Below, piece by piece: positions 49,688 through 60,000 of a stretch of DNA of 64,000 nt. Under the pieces are notes generated by a model, which was given only the letters and a program-made list of their open reading frames with translations, did no database searches and was not told the origin of the DNA. The stretch comes from an uncultured Flavihumibacter sp. GTDB taxonomy: Bacteria; Bacteroidota; Bacteroidia; Chitinophagales; Chitinophagaceae. Within the stretch, counting starts at the first letter, position 1. Every line of letters begins with the position of its first letter. The position numbers were made by a program, and so were the translations under genes. The stretch covers positions 411,411-475,410 of the forward strand of contig CABHOY010000038.1 in assembly GCA_902168105.1 (NCBI GenBank), given 5' to 3'.

Positions 49688-50653
49688 TTATTTCAGAGCA
49701 ACACCAACAGCTGTTCTCTCAGCTCTATCGAGGAAGTATCCCCCTACTGCAATGTCGAATACAGACATTCCCATAGGATTGAACATGACTGTTTTGCCCT
49801 GGCTGAGCGTTTCCATTCCGTCATCAGCTACTACCTGCACTATATTGTATACCTGTTCTTTCTGCAGACCGTATTCCAGGTGCATCATTTCTATGTCGGT
49901 CTTCTCCCGGCAAACTTCTTCCCAATCGTCAACAATGATCACATCTGCATGTGTCACCCAGGAGGCTTCATAATCCCTCAGAGAAACATTGAGGTGCAGA
50001 GATCCTTTCCGTGGAGGTTTGTTTATATAAGGTTTATCGGAAACTGTGCATGTAACGAAAATATCCGCATCAAGGAAAGCCGCTTCCCAGCTGGTACAAA
50101 ACTCGATACGGTCTGACCACTCAGGCGCAATTGTTTCTTTATCGTATGAACGAATATCGTACACCCTGACGGTTTCAATACGATCACCCAGCAAGTGAAA
50201 TAACATATCTATATGCAACCTGCCTATTGGCCCGAGGCCGGTCAGGCCGATCTTTAATCCGGTTTTGTCATTATACCTCGCCCACAGATCTATCATCAGG
50301 CCGGAAACGCCAGCGGTCCTTATCCCGCTTATTATTGGTGTATTGATGATGCCTACGGGCACACCTGTAGCCGCATCGTTGAGTATCGTAACAGAGTGAG
50401 CGCGTTTTATGCCTTTCTCAATATTGCCAGGAAAGCTGGCTATCCATTTAATACCTGCCAGTTCGGTATTACCACCCAGAAAGGCAGGCATTGCTATTAT
50501 CCGGTTCTTTTTATTCCTGTACCGCAGGTATGGTTTCACCGGCTGCGCAAAATCTTCCGTATCCATTGTCTGACAGGCATTGCGGATCACCGATACAACA
50601 GCCGGCCATTCTATCCCTATTTGCAGGACATCCTGTTCATTCAAATACAACAT
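49688..50653 (-). CDS. sbnB: SbnB-like N-(2-amino-2-carboxyethyl)-L-glutamate dehydrogenase, Dap biosynthesis
   Basis: A 321-residue member of the ornithine cyclodeaminase/mu-crystallin family. In staphyloferrin B biosynthesis SbnB oxidises the SbnA product with NAD to release L-2,3-diaminopropionate and 2-oxoglutarate. Seen here: the family Lys69 region (AGIKWIASFPGN), the RTAGVSGLM segment, and a Rossmann dinucleotide motif GLTGLGPIGRLH at 136-147. It overlaps the preceding sbnA-like gene by 13 bp and ends 21-24 bp before NRPS3. Pairing with an SbnA homologue is what distinguishes it from true ornithine cyclodeaminase or alanine dehydrogenase relatives. The role is to supply Dap to the assembly line, probably NRPS3 A1. 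Confidence 0.9.
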   Translation of the reverse strand: MLYLNEQDVLQIGIEWPAVVSVIRNACQTMDTEDFAQPVKPYLRYRNKKNRIIAMPAFLGGNTELAGIKWIASFPGNIEKGIKRAHSVTILNDAATGVPVGIINTPIISGIRTAGVSGLMIDLWARYNDKTGLKIGLTGLGPIGRLHIDMLFHLLGDRIETVRVYDIRSYDKETIAPEWSDRIEFCTSWEAAFLDADIFVTCTVSDKPYINKPPRKGSLHLNVSLRDYEASWVTHADVIIVDDWEEVCREKTDIEMMHLEYGLQKEQVYNIVQVVADDGMETLSQGKTVMFNPMGMSVFDIAVGGYFLDRAERTAVGVALK

Positions 50654-51612
50654 AATTGTTCCGTTTTTTTGAATTTATTGCACCATTCATTATTGTAAAG
50701 TGTGTCCATGTATGCATTACCCCGGTCAGGGCAACACATTGCCACAACGTATTCGTGCGAAGCCGGATGAGTGGCGAAATACTGTCGTATGCCCTGGTAT
50801 ACAGCGCCTGAAGAACCACCTGCGAAAATGTGCGTATCATTATATAGCGCCCTGCATCCGTCTATGATATCTTCATGGGTCACGTGCAGGACCTTATCAT
50901 ACTGTGCATGTGAAAGTAACGGAGGGACCATGCTTGAGCCAAGTCCTGATATATACCGGCTTTTAGGCTGCTGATTAAATATGACAGACCCTTCAATATC
51001 TACAGCTACTATTTCCACAGACGGCTTTTCTTCTTTAATGCGTTTCGAGAGACCGGCAAGCGTTCCTCCTGTGCTCACAGCAATAAATACATGGGTAAGC
51101 CCCTCTAACTGGTTCAACAACTCCTGTCCGAGGCTGTCATAGTAACACAGGTAATTATGCGGATTATTATATTGATTGGTCCAGAATGAATCGGGATGTT
51201 TTGCACAAAGGGACTCTACCATGCTGATGCGGGTTAAAAGGTATCCTCCTGTTGCATCTCTATCCGTCACCATTACCACTTCACTACATAATACTTTCAA
51301 CAGTTGCAGGTAATCTTTATTGATATTGGGATCTACTACGGGAATGAATTTCAGTCCCAGGTAATGGCAAATATTTGCAAGTGCTATAGCAAAGTTGCCG
51401 GAGCTGGACTCTATAATGGTGGTATCCTGACCTATCCGGCCACTTTTCACGGCCTCATAGATGATATTAAATGCGGGCCTGTCTTTTATACTGCCAAACA
51501 GGTTAAAATATTCAAGTTTAATCCCTAATGTAATGTTCATTACTTCAACAGTATGAACAGGAGTATTCCCAATCAGGTACTTGATTTTTTCGAGTTTATC
51601 AAACATACTCAT
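50641..51612 (-). CDS. sbnA: SbnA-like PLP-dependent N-(2-amino-2-carboxyethyl)-L-glutamate synthase, Dap biosynthesis
   Basis: A 323-residue fold-type II PLP enzyme related to cysteine synthase. SbnA joins O-phospho-L-serine and L-glutamate to give the amino-carboxyethyl-glutamate intermediate for SbnB. Visible features: the PLP lysine Lys43 (FGSIKDRPA), the substrate loop SSSGNFA, and a phosphate-binding STGGT segment, then GGSSGA. Two in-frame ATGs (Met1, Met3) are possible. A 63-bp gap separates it from NRPS2, the largest inside the operon; I see no clear promoter or terminator in it. A cysteine synthase role is unlikely given the overlapping sbnB-like partner and the NRPS setting. Confidence 0.9.
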   Translation of the reverse strand: MSMFDKLEKIKYLIGNTPVHTVEVMNITLGIKLEYFNLFGSIKDRPAFNIIYEAVKSGRIGQDTTIIESSSGNFAIALANICHYLGLKFIPVVDPNINKDYLQLLKVLCSEVVMVTDRDATGGYLLTRISMVESLCAKHPDSFWTNQYNNPHNYLCYYDSLGQELLNQLEGLTHVFIAVSTGGTLAGLSKRIKEEKPSVEIVAVDIEGSVIFNQQPKSRYISGLGSSMVPPLLSHAQYDKVLHVTHEDIIDGCRALYNDTHIFAGGSSGAVYQGIRQYFATHPASHEYVVAMCCPDRGNAYMDTLYNNEWCNKFKKTEQLCCI

Positions 51613-51675
51613 AATAGAGGTACTGTTTCAATTCGTGGATGTAAATAGTCTGTGTCTGGGTTCGGGTTAAATATA

Positions 51676-54600
51676 TTAGAACGATTCTTCCAAATCCTCT
51701 CCTGCAATTAACTCGTTGGCAAATGCGTTCTTAAAATATAAATTAAACTGAAAATTTAAAAGTTTATTTTCTGGTAAAAGCAACACTTGTTCCGTTAAGT
51801 TCTCCAAGTCGCTCATTATCTGCTTCACTATTTCTTCCGCAAGTACAAGTTCATTGAAAGTAAAAGCCACTTCTATACCGGACATATCAGATCTGATAAC
51901 GATATTGAACGGATAGTTGGTCTGATTTTGCCTCGTTTCGTTCACTGCATGAACGGATAAGCCTGCATTTACCCTCATATCGTTTACACTTTCCCGTTGT
52001 TCTTCATCTACCGGATAGTTTTCGAAAATGAGGATATGATTGAGCAGGGATTTATTCAATACACTGCAGGACTGAATGTCAGCCAACTGTACGTAATGGT
52101 GATCGGCACTTGCGATGGCGTCTTCCCGGATCTGCGACATCAGTTCCATAACAGTACCTTGCAGATTCAGCCGTACCCGGACCGGTATGGTATTAATGAA
52201 CAGGCCGACCATGTGTTCGATGCCCTGTACTGCCGGAGGCCTTCCTGAAACTACCGTTCCAAAAACGACATCATTGCTGTTATTGTATTTTGCCAGCAGA
52301 ATGGCCCAAAGCGCTGTAAAGAATGTATTTTCTGTAACTGACCTGCCCTTACAGAATTCCCGCACCTTATCCGCTTTTTCATTTTTCAGCCACAGATACA
52401 TTTCCCGGAACTGATAAGCACTTTCTGAACGCGTATCTAAAAGCGGAAGGATTGCCGGGGTAATATAGTCTTCGAGATATTTCCGCCAGTATGCCAGTGT
52501 ATTTTCCTTATTGACATGTTGCAACCATTTGATGTATTGACCATACGTATATCCTGAAGTAAGCGCAGGCTGCCGTCCCGCCGACCATGTTGCGTACATG
52601 CGGATAAACGCTGCCATGATGATTGACATGGACCAGCCGTCACAGACAATGTGGTGCCAACGCCATACGAGGCCATGAAGGTTATCATTGTATTTTATCA
52701 CAGTGAGGGCAAACAGATCATCCTGATGCAGATCGATCCCTTGTTGACGTGTATCCTGCTTATACTGTTCGAGGGATCGGGGCAGTTCCTCCAATCCGAT
52801 GCCCTCAGTAGACATGTCAATATATGTTAACGGTACATGCCTGTGCTGTTTTACCACCTGTACAACATGGTCTGAGTCCAGGTATGCAATGGAGACACGT
52901 AATATGTCGTGACGCTGCAACAGTGCATTATAGCACTTCTCAAGCAACGACACATCAAGTGCACCTTGTATGGAATAGGCCATCTGTTGCAGGTATGAAG
53001 ATGCATCCATTAACCAGAGGAAGTAGAGACCCTGCTGCAAGGGCGTGAGCGGGTAAATATCTTCCACCTGTCCATTCTTATTCAGTCTATTCAATTGCTG
53101 TACCGACATTCCTTTAAATGAAAGATCGGACGGGGTGAGGATGTTATGCTGAATGCAAGACAAGTTTTCGATAAGCAGTACGAGATGTTCTTTATAACGG
53201 CTTAAAAGCCTGTTAATCGTAGCCGGGCGATACATCCTGCCTGAATAGGAAACGGAAAGCTGTAAGCAATTCCGGGCAATAATAGCGGACACACGCAGCG
53301 GCGCCTCTTCATCTCCCGTATCCATCACCTGTTTGTCCAATAAATCATTGGTAATAGTGAATAACGCCGGCATGTCAGCTGCTGAAGTGGTACCAAAATC
53401 GCCCAGGTAGTTGAATACAACTGCCGGCCTGAAAGTATCCTTCCGGCTGGCATTGAGCGCCGGTCTATTCAGATAACGCAACACACCATAACCCACACCT
53501 TTAAGAGGAATACTATGCAGGGTTTCCTTTACGGCGACCAGTTGTTCATCGGGCAAGACCGCTGTTCCCAGGTCCACCAGCACGGGGTATTTCGCGGTGA
53601 ACCATCCTACAGTTCTGCTTACATCAAGTGGCTCACCTACATCTTCCCTGCCGTGGCCTTCCAGCATGATCATAAACTTTGTGCGATCAAACACCTCTTT
53701 AACGGCCATTGCCAAAGCTGTCAGTAAAACATCATTGACATTCGTTTTATACGCAGTATGTATTTCTGAAGTTAATTTCGCCGTATGCTCTTCGTCCAGG
53801 GTGAAACTTTCCACTGCGTCTTTTCCCGTCTCGCCGGCAGTGTATTGCATATCCACCGGTAAAGGTGTTACATCGGCAGACAATACCTTATCCCAGTACG
53901 GAGCTTCCTCTAACAGTTGTTGACTTTGCGCATAAGCGGTCAGATTTTCCTGCCAGCGTTTATAGGAAGCCGTCTTTTTCGGTGCCTGTGGCACTTGCCC
54001 CTGTAGTCCCTGCCGGTAAAACAACGACAGATCTTCCAATATAATACGCCAGGAAACGCCGTCTACAACGAGGTGATGTATGACCAGCAGCAGGCGGTCC
54101 CCGTCAGGGCAATGCAATAGTGCCGCCTGCAAAAGTGGTCCGTTGATAGTCAGTGTGCGGACCAGCTTCCCGTGATATTCGGTCACCATACTTTCCCAAT
54201 GTGGCTCATCTTTTAGCCCGGCTACCTCCCAGCCGAATTTCGCAGCGGTTTCCTCACAGGTCTGTTCCCAGCCATTTGTTCCCAGGCTATATTTCATTCG
54301 CAACGCATCATGGTGTGTCCACAATACTGAAAGCGATTCTCTTACGACGTCTTCATCAAAACCATCTTTACTGAACAGTATCACTGATTGATGAAAGGCA
54401 TTTCTATCGGCGATATTACTTTCCAGGAAGGCAATCTGGGCGGGGCCAAGCGGTACGTTGCCACTAATAGCTTCCTGGCTATAACTTATCTCGCTTTTCA
54501 CCATTCTGGCGGCCATTTCTTTTATGACAGGAAAGTTCAGAATGTCGGGTATGCCAAGTGTGTATCCCGCCTGTTTTACTCTTGAAACCAACAGGATCGC

Positions 54601-57006
54601 TTTAATAGAATCACCTCCCAGTGAAAAGAAGTGATCCCCGGTCCCGATGGGCCTGTTCCTGAATACGCTTTCGAGGGCAGTCACCAGTGCTGATTCTGCT
54701 GTTGTTTCAGGCGCCACATATGCATCTGAAGCCTCCAACCGCCGGCCTTTCATCAGCGCCAATGCTGACCTGTCTGCCTTTCTGTTCAAAGTCAGCGGGA
54801 TGTGGTCTACGAGAACGAAAGTAGCGGGTACCATAAATTCCGGTAATCTGGCAAGCAAGAAGGACCTTAGTGCGGTCAGCTTTATTTCCGGGCTTCCGCA
54901 AATATATCCTACCAGTGACTGATTGCTTTCATCCGGCAGAACGACTGCCTGTTCGACTGCATCATATTGCTGCAATGCTATTTCTATTTCCGGTAGCTCT
55001 ATCCTGTACCCTTTTATTTTTACCTGGAAGTCCTCTCTGCCTTTAAACAATATTGTTCCGTCGGCAGTCCAGCAGCCCATATCGCCTGTACGATATACAC
55101 GTTCTCCATCTGCGTATGGCAATTCAACAAACTTCTCAGCCGTCAATGCCGGCCGGTTCAGATAACCGCGGCCCACGCCTGCTCCGCCAACATAGATCTC
55201 ACCAATAACACCGGGAGGCAATAGTTCCCCCCGCTTGCCTAATATATAAACCTTGCAATTATCGAATGGCTTACCAATAACTGGTAAACGTTCAAATTCC
55301 TGTATGTTATCCGGCGTGATCAGGTGAACAGTAGTGCCGATTGTCGCTTCTGTCGCCCCATAGTGATTTGCCATCAGCGTGTGAGGATAACGGCGCATAT
55401 ACTTTTTCACATGCGCTACATTGATCGCCTCTCCGCCCTGCTTAATGAACCGGATTGATTTCATTACATCCGCCTCTTCAAACAGGGAGTTATTGATCAG
55501 TAAGGCAAAGAAGGATGGGACAAGCTTGAGGAAGGTCACTCGTTCGCTTTCTATATATCGTAGCAGGAATGACGGATCAATGATCTTGTCGTCTGGTAAC
55601 ATATGCAACGTGGCCCCTGTAGTAAGGCAGGACCAGATGTATGTCACGGAACCATCAAAACTATAGGAAGTGACGAGGAGCGTGCTGTCATTCCTATCCA
55701 CTGAAAATTGCCGGTTAAACCAGGTTATGTGGTTCAGGAGGCTGCTATGCTGAATGAGTGTTCCTTTGGGTCTTCCGGTTGAGCCGGAAGTATAAATAAC
55801 GTAAGCCAGTTGCAAGGGCACTGCCACCCAGGCTTCTTCCGCACCTGCGTATGCGTTTGAACAAACGGGACTGATATCAAGCATGGCATTCACCTCCAGC
55901 GTACCTACATATTTTTTTTCTGTAAGTACCAGCTTACAACCACTGTCGCCGATCATATACTGTAAACGATCACCGGGATATTTTGGGTCCAGGGGGAAAT
56001 ATACGCCGCCGGCCTTCAATATACCTACCATTGCTATTATTGCCCATTCGTTGCGGTCGAACATGAGACCGACCACCTGTTCCTTTTCCAGGCGGAATTG
56101 CCGCTTCAAATGCGCTGCGAGGCTATCTGAATGTCGTTTCAATTCCCTGAAGGTCAGTTTCCGGTCAGGTGTCTGCACAGCGATACTGTCAGGGTATATT
56201 ATACAGATATGTTCAAGGAGGCTGATCACATCAGTATTGGGAGGCAATACACGGTTGTTATCATTGAATGTATGCAGCAACATATTTTGCTGCTCTTCAT
56301 CCAGCAGTTCCAGTTCCTCTATAACATCGTTGCCGGTAAATATGCCTGACAGTATCCGGAGAAAGTGCCCCGCGTATTGCAGGATCAGTTTTTCGTCAAA
56401 TAGTTTCTTTTTGAAGCGGATAAAACTTTCGCCCTGCAAGTCGAATATAAGATCGATCTCATTATTGTTTTCATGGGCAGGTTGCGTATGCAGGGATTCC
56501 AGGTAGATCCCTACCTGTGATAATGCTTTTTCATTTCCGGTGTTATTATTTCTGAAACGTTCCAGGAACGATCCGGGGTTATAGTCCCTGTGCTCAAAAG
56601 TATCCAGTATGTTTTGCTTCACTACATTCAGTAGTCCGCGCGTTGTGTAATTTGCCGGTATATTGATCCTGTAAAATAATTTCTTCTCTGCAGAAGCGGT
56701 ATTGTCTGCCAGGATATCAGGGCTGTTCAACAATATATCTAAAGCACCGGTATACCTGCTATGTAAAATAGCCAGAGCTGTTACGAGGAGTGCGAAGATA
56801 CTTTTCCGGTCACCCTTTGTAATACCGGTGAGGCTGTTCAACATTGTTCCGGAAAGTGCGAGCGGTATTTCAGCGTATTCTCCGGCAACATCTGCGTCGG
56901 CAGGTGAAGCGACCATATAGGTATATAACTGACGGTAGCCAACCCCGTTCAGGTTCTTTATCCAGTAATCTTCCGCTACCTTTTGTGTTATTGCCGATTC
57001 TATCAT
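51676..57006 (-). CDS. NRPS2: halfC-A(Asp/Asn-like)-T-E-C
   Basis: A 1776-residue NRPS. Residues 1-245 are the C-terminal lobe of a condensation domain (starting at the EDYWIKNL region) with no HHxxxDG. Then A 250-738, T near 795 (GGDSI, as expected before an E domain), E 845-1275 (HHLVVDG near 975, EGHGRED, NYLGDFG) and a DCL-like C domain 1315-1745 (LTPLQQG, HHIVCDGW near 1450). The A code reads DGTKKGHIGK, closest to Asp (DLTKVGHIGK) but with Gly at 236 and Lys at 299; Asp, Asn or a derivative is likely. The A10 motif is NRKADR instead of NGKxDR, keeping the catalytic Lys. The tail EDLEESF is acidic-aromatic. The C domain should donate the D-residue to Dap on NRPS3. Confidence 0.93.
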   Translation of the reverse strand: MIESAITQKVAEDYWIKNLNGVGYRQLYTYMVASPADADVAGEYAEIPLALSGTMLNSLTGITKGDRKSIFALLVTALAILHSRYTGALDILLNSPDILADNTASAEKKLFYRINIPANYTTRGLLNVVKQNILDTFEHRDYNPGSFLERFRNNNTGNEKALSQVGIYLESLHTQPAHENNNEIDLIFDLQGESFIRFKKKLFDEKLILQYAGHFLRILSGIFTGNDVIEELELLDEEQQNMLLHTFNDNNRVLPPNTDVISLLEHICIIYPDSIAVQTPDRKLTFRELKRHSDSLAAHLKRQFRLEKEQVVGLMFDRNEWAIIAMVGILKAGGVYFPLDPKYPGDRLQYMIGDSGCKLVLTEKKYVGTLEVNAMLDISPVCSNAYAGAEEAWVAVPLQLAYVIYTSGSTGRPKGTLIQHSSLLNHITWFNRQFSVDRNDSTLLVTSYSFDGSVTYIWSCLTTGATLHMLPDDKIIDPSFLLRYIESERVTFLKLVPSFFALLINNSLFEEADVMKSIRFIKQGGEAINVAHVKKYMRRYPHTLMANHYGATEATIGTTVHLITPDNIQEFERLPVIGKPFDNCKVYILGKRGELLPPGVIGEIYVGGAGVGRGYLNRPALTAEKFVELPYADGERVYRTGDMGCWTADGTILFKGREDFQVKIKGYRIELPEIEIALQQYDAVEQAVVLPDESNQSLVGYICGSPEIKLTALRSFLLARLPEFMVPATFVLVDHIPLTLNRKADRSALALMKGRRLEASDAYVAPETTAESALVTALESVFRNRPIGTGDHFFSLGGDSIKAILLVSRVKQAGYTLGIPDILNFPVIKEMAARMVKSEISYSQEAISGNVPLGPAQIAFLESNIADRNAFHQSVILFSKDGFDEDVVRESLSVLWTHHDALRMKYSLGTNGWEQTCEETAAKFGWEVAGLKDEPHWESMVTEYHGKLVRTLTINGPLLQAALLHCPDGDRLLLVIHHLVVDGVSWRIILEDLSLFYRQGLQGQVPQAPKKTASYKRWQENLTAYAQSQQLLEEAPYWDKVLSADVTPLPVDMQYTAGETGKDAVESFTLDEEHTAKLTSEIHTAYKTNVNDVLLTALAMAVKEVFDRTKFMIMLEGHGREDVGEPLDVSRTVGWFTAKYPVLVDLGTAVLPDEQLVAVKETLHSIPLKGVGYGVLRYLNRPALNASRKDTFRPAVVFNYLGDFGTTSAADMPALFTITNDLLDKQVMDTGDEEAPLRVSAIIARNCLQLSVSYSGRMYRPATINRLLSRYKEHLVLLIENLSCIQHNILTPSDLSFKGMSVQQLNRLNKNGQVEDIYPLTPLQQGLYFLWLMDASSYLQQMAYSIQGALDVSLLEKCYNALLQRHDILRVSIAYLDSDHVVQVVKQHRHVPLTYIDMSTEGIGLEELPRSLEQYKQDTRQQGIDLHQDDLFALTVIKYNDNLHGLVWRWHHIVCDGWSMSIIMAAFIRMYATWSAGRQPALTSGYTYGQYIKWLQHVNKENTLAYWRKYLEDYITPAILPLLDTRSESAYQFREMYLWLKNEKADKVREFCKGRSVTENTFFTALWAILLAKYNNSNDVVFGTVVSGRPPAVQGIEHMVGLFINTIPVRVRLNLQGTVMELMSQIREDAIASADHHYVQLADIQSCSVLNKSLLNHILIFENYPVDEEQRESVNDMRVNAGLSVHAVNETRQNQTNYPFNIVIRSDMSGIEVAFTFNELVLAEEIVKQIMSDLENLTEQVLLLPENKLLNFQFNLYFKNAFANELIAGEDLEESF

Positions 57007-57028
57007 AAAAATATTTTAATCATCTTTA

Positions 57029-60000
57029 TTAGTAGTTATCGAAATCAAATACCCAATCCCCATAGTCTTCCCTGGCCACCACCGGATCTGTCTTCAATTC
57101 TTCCAACAGCATTGTTCTACCTGGAACAAGTTTTTCCCATATGCTCCGGAAGCGGTGATGTAATATTTGTATTGTTTCCTCTTTAAACAGTTTACTGAGA
57201 TAGGAGAAGTAAATATGGAGATCTCCGTCAATCACGTAAAGGGTGATCGTCAACTGGTTTTTCGTGTAGAAAATACGTGTATCGTCATTTGCCCGGCTGA
57301 TCCTGAACAATTGCCTGATCTCCTGTTCATCGGCCAGCCCGGATGTGCGTACATCGATATTGCCCATGTTAACGACAACATTGAAGATATGATCGACGTT
57401 TCCGGTTTCGGTTAAAAACTGTTGCATGATATGCGTGAAAGGCACCATCTGATTATCGATCGCCGCGAGCAAGCCGTTCTCCACTTTCCCTGATAGCGTT
57501 TTAAAATCCTGTACATCGTTGATATCAAGGTAAAGTGGGAGCATATTCACGTAAAACCCGATCTGATTGGACAGTTCTTCATGAAAGCGACCAGCTACGG
57601 GCAGCCCGATCATGATCTGGTCAGTATCCGCCCAGTTACTTAATGCCAGTGAAATGCAGCTTAGCAGGTATACGAATGAGCTGATCCGTTCTTCGCGACA
57701 ATATGTGTCCATAGCAGACAACTGCGCTGCAGGGACTACCATTTTCATTATAGCACCAGTATAATCTGTATCATGGTTAAAGTCGACCGGCAGCTTCATA
57801 GGAAAACTAGCGTCGCGCAGTTTACTCATCCAGTAACTGGCATTCGATGCAAAGCGGCCTTCGTCCAGCATCTTTCCATGCCAATGTGCATAGTCTTTGT
57901 ATTGTATATTTAAAGCCGGTAATAGCGGCAGGCGTTTTTCACTGAAGGCGGTATAGATCTCTGCCAGTTCTTTCAACAGGACCTGCGCTGACCAGGCGTC
58001 AAATATGATGTGATGAAAGGTGGTCATCAATACGAATTGCTCAGTTGCTGTTCTTATCAGCCTGAAGCGATATAACGGATACTTTCCTATATCGAATGGT
58101 TGATAGCGTTCCTGGTCTTGAGCTGCTACTATGTATTGCTGTTGACCTGCAATTGGGAGTATAGCAATATCCTCCAGCGGAAGATCTACCTGCGGACTAA
58201 CCTCAACAGCCTGAAAATATTTACCGTTCTCCCTCCCAAAATAGGTCCTGAGCGACTCATGACGTTCTACTATATATTGCAATGCCTGATGCAGGCGGTC
58301 TACATCAATCGCGGTATTGACAGTGCATGACAGGGGAATATTGTATACGGCGGTAGCAGCCGGATTAAATTCATTGAAAGTAAGGATCATTTCCTGGCTG
58401 GCGGAAACCTGGTATCTGCCACCTTCTTTCAGTGGTGTTATCTGCGGCATCCGGATTTCCTTTGTCTGGCTGATCACAGTGGCCTGCTCACTTATTGTTG
58501 GGTGGCGGTAAATGTCACTTACTTTAATAAAACAGTTAAACGCCTTATTTATCTTCACTGACAACAAAGCAGCTTTAAGACTTTGTCCGCCTGACTCGAA
58601 GAAGTTATGTGCAGTTCCTATCCCCTCTTTACCCAGTACTTCCTGCCAAAGAGTGATCAATTGTTCTTCAATTCCACTGGCAGGAGCCGTATAGGCAGTG
58701 TTCAGAAGCACATGCTTCAGATCCGGCAGGGGTAGTAACGATTTATTGATCTTGCCATTGGCGTTAAGCGGAAAATGTTCCAGGAATACATATGCTGATG
58801 GCTGCATATAATGTGGCAAACGAATTGCGGCAAAAGCTGCCATCTTATCTGCAGTAAGAGATGCGCTATCTTCTGCTACCACATAAGCTATGATCATTGC
58901 TTCTTCTGCAATGTGCACAACAGCTATAGCTTCTGATACTCCTTCGTAACCACAGAGCACCTGGGTTATTTCGTCCGGCTCTACACGATAGCCACGTATT
59001 TTCACCTGGTCGTCCGTTCTTCCGAGGTATTCGATATTACCATCAGGTAACCATCGTCCTCTATCACCTGTCTTATACAAGCGGTTCCCTGGTGAGAATA
59101 TATCGGGCACAAACTTTTGTTCTGTCAGCATTTGATTCCCCTGATATCCGATAGCCAGGTTCCATCCCCCGAGATAGATCTCACCTTCTATACCCGGAGG
59201 AGATAATTGTCCGTCTTTATTAAGGATGTATACGCTGCTATTCCAGACAGGACGGCCTATAGATGCTTTTACCGGTACTTCCCCCGTGGAGAAGGAATAT
59301 TTTGTTGCAGTAATTACGTGTGTTTCTGTTGGCCCGTAGTAATTATATAATATCACATCCTCATTATCCTGTAAAAATGAGCGTAGCCCACCTGTCACAT
59401 ATAATTGCTCTCCGGCAGCAATTACCTGCCGCAGCTGATGTCCGTTGAAATAGCTCTGGCTGTAATCAGTAAAGAACGTTTGCAGGGCCGAATAGGTCAT
59501 TGAAATACTGGTAATGCCGTGCCGCAAAATATAATTGACCAGGGAAGGAATCTCTCTACGGCGTTCTTCTGCCAGGATATATAACGCACCGCCGGAACAG
59601 AGTGTCGCAAACAGATCATGCAGCGCCATATCAAATCCCATTGAAGCATACTGAAGATGCCTTGCATATCCGGTCTTGCTTCCATAAGTAAGGTCCCACC
59701 TGATCAAATTGTATAACGTGAGATATGTTTGCTTTACTCCCTTTGGAACGCCGGTAGTACCTGAAGTATAGATAATATAAGATGCTCCGGAGTTATCTAT
59801 CCTATCGGGCAAACTTTCGCCTGTCCATTTGCTTTTATCAAAATCAGATACCAATGAAATGGGTACAGTCGCTGTAGCCGGCAAAAGCTCCTCTGTAGTA
59901 ATGAGCACATCGGCATGGGAATCGGACAGCATATATTCAAGTCTGGCAGCAGGCAAGGATGCGTCCAGTGGCACATAAACAGCTCCCAGGTTCATAATGC

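Noticed and set aside
49688..51612. Interpreting sbnA/sbnB as proof of a siderophore cluster
   Set aside because: No NIS synthetase, ornithine N-hydroxylase or TonB receptor is in view. The pair is better explained as Dap supply for NRPS3.
56260..57006. Half-C of NRPS2 as a starter condensation domain
   Set aside because: The HHxxxDG half is missing entirely, so it cannot acylate, and NRPS2 is preceded by a C-ending NRPS.
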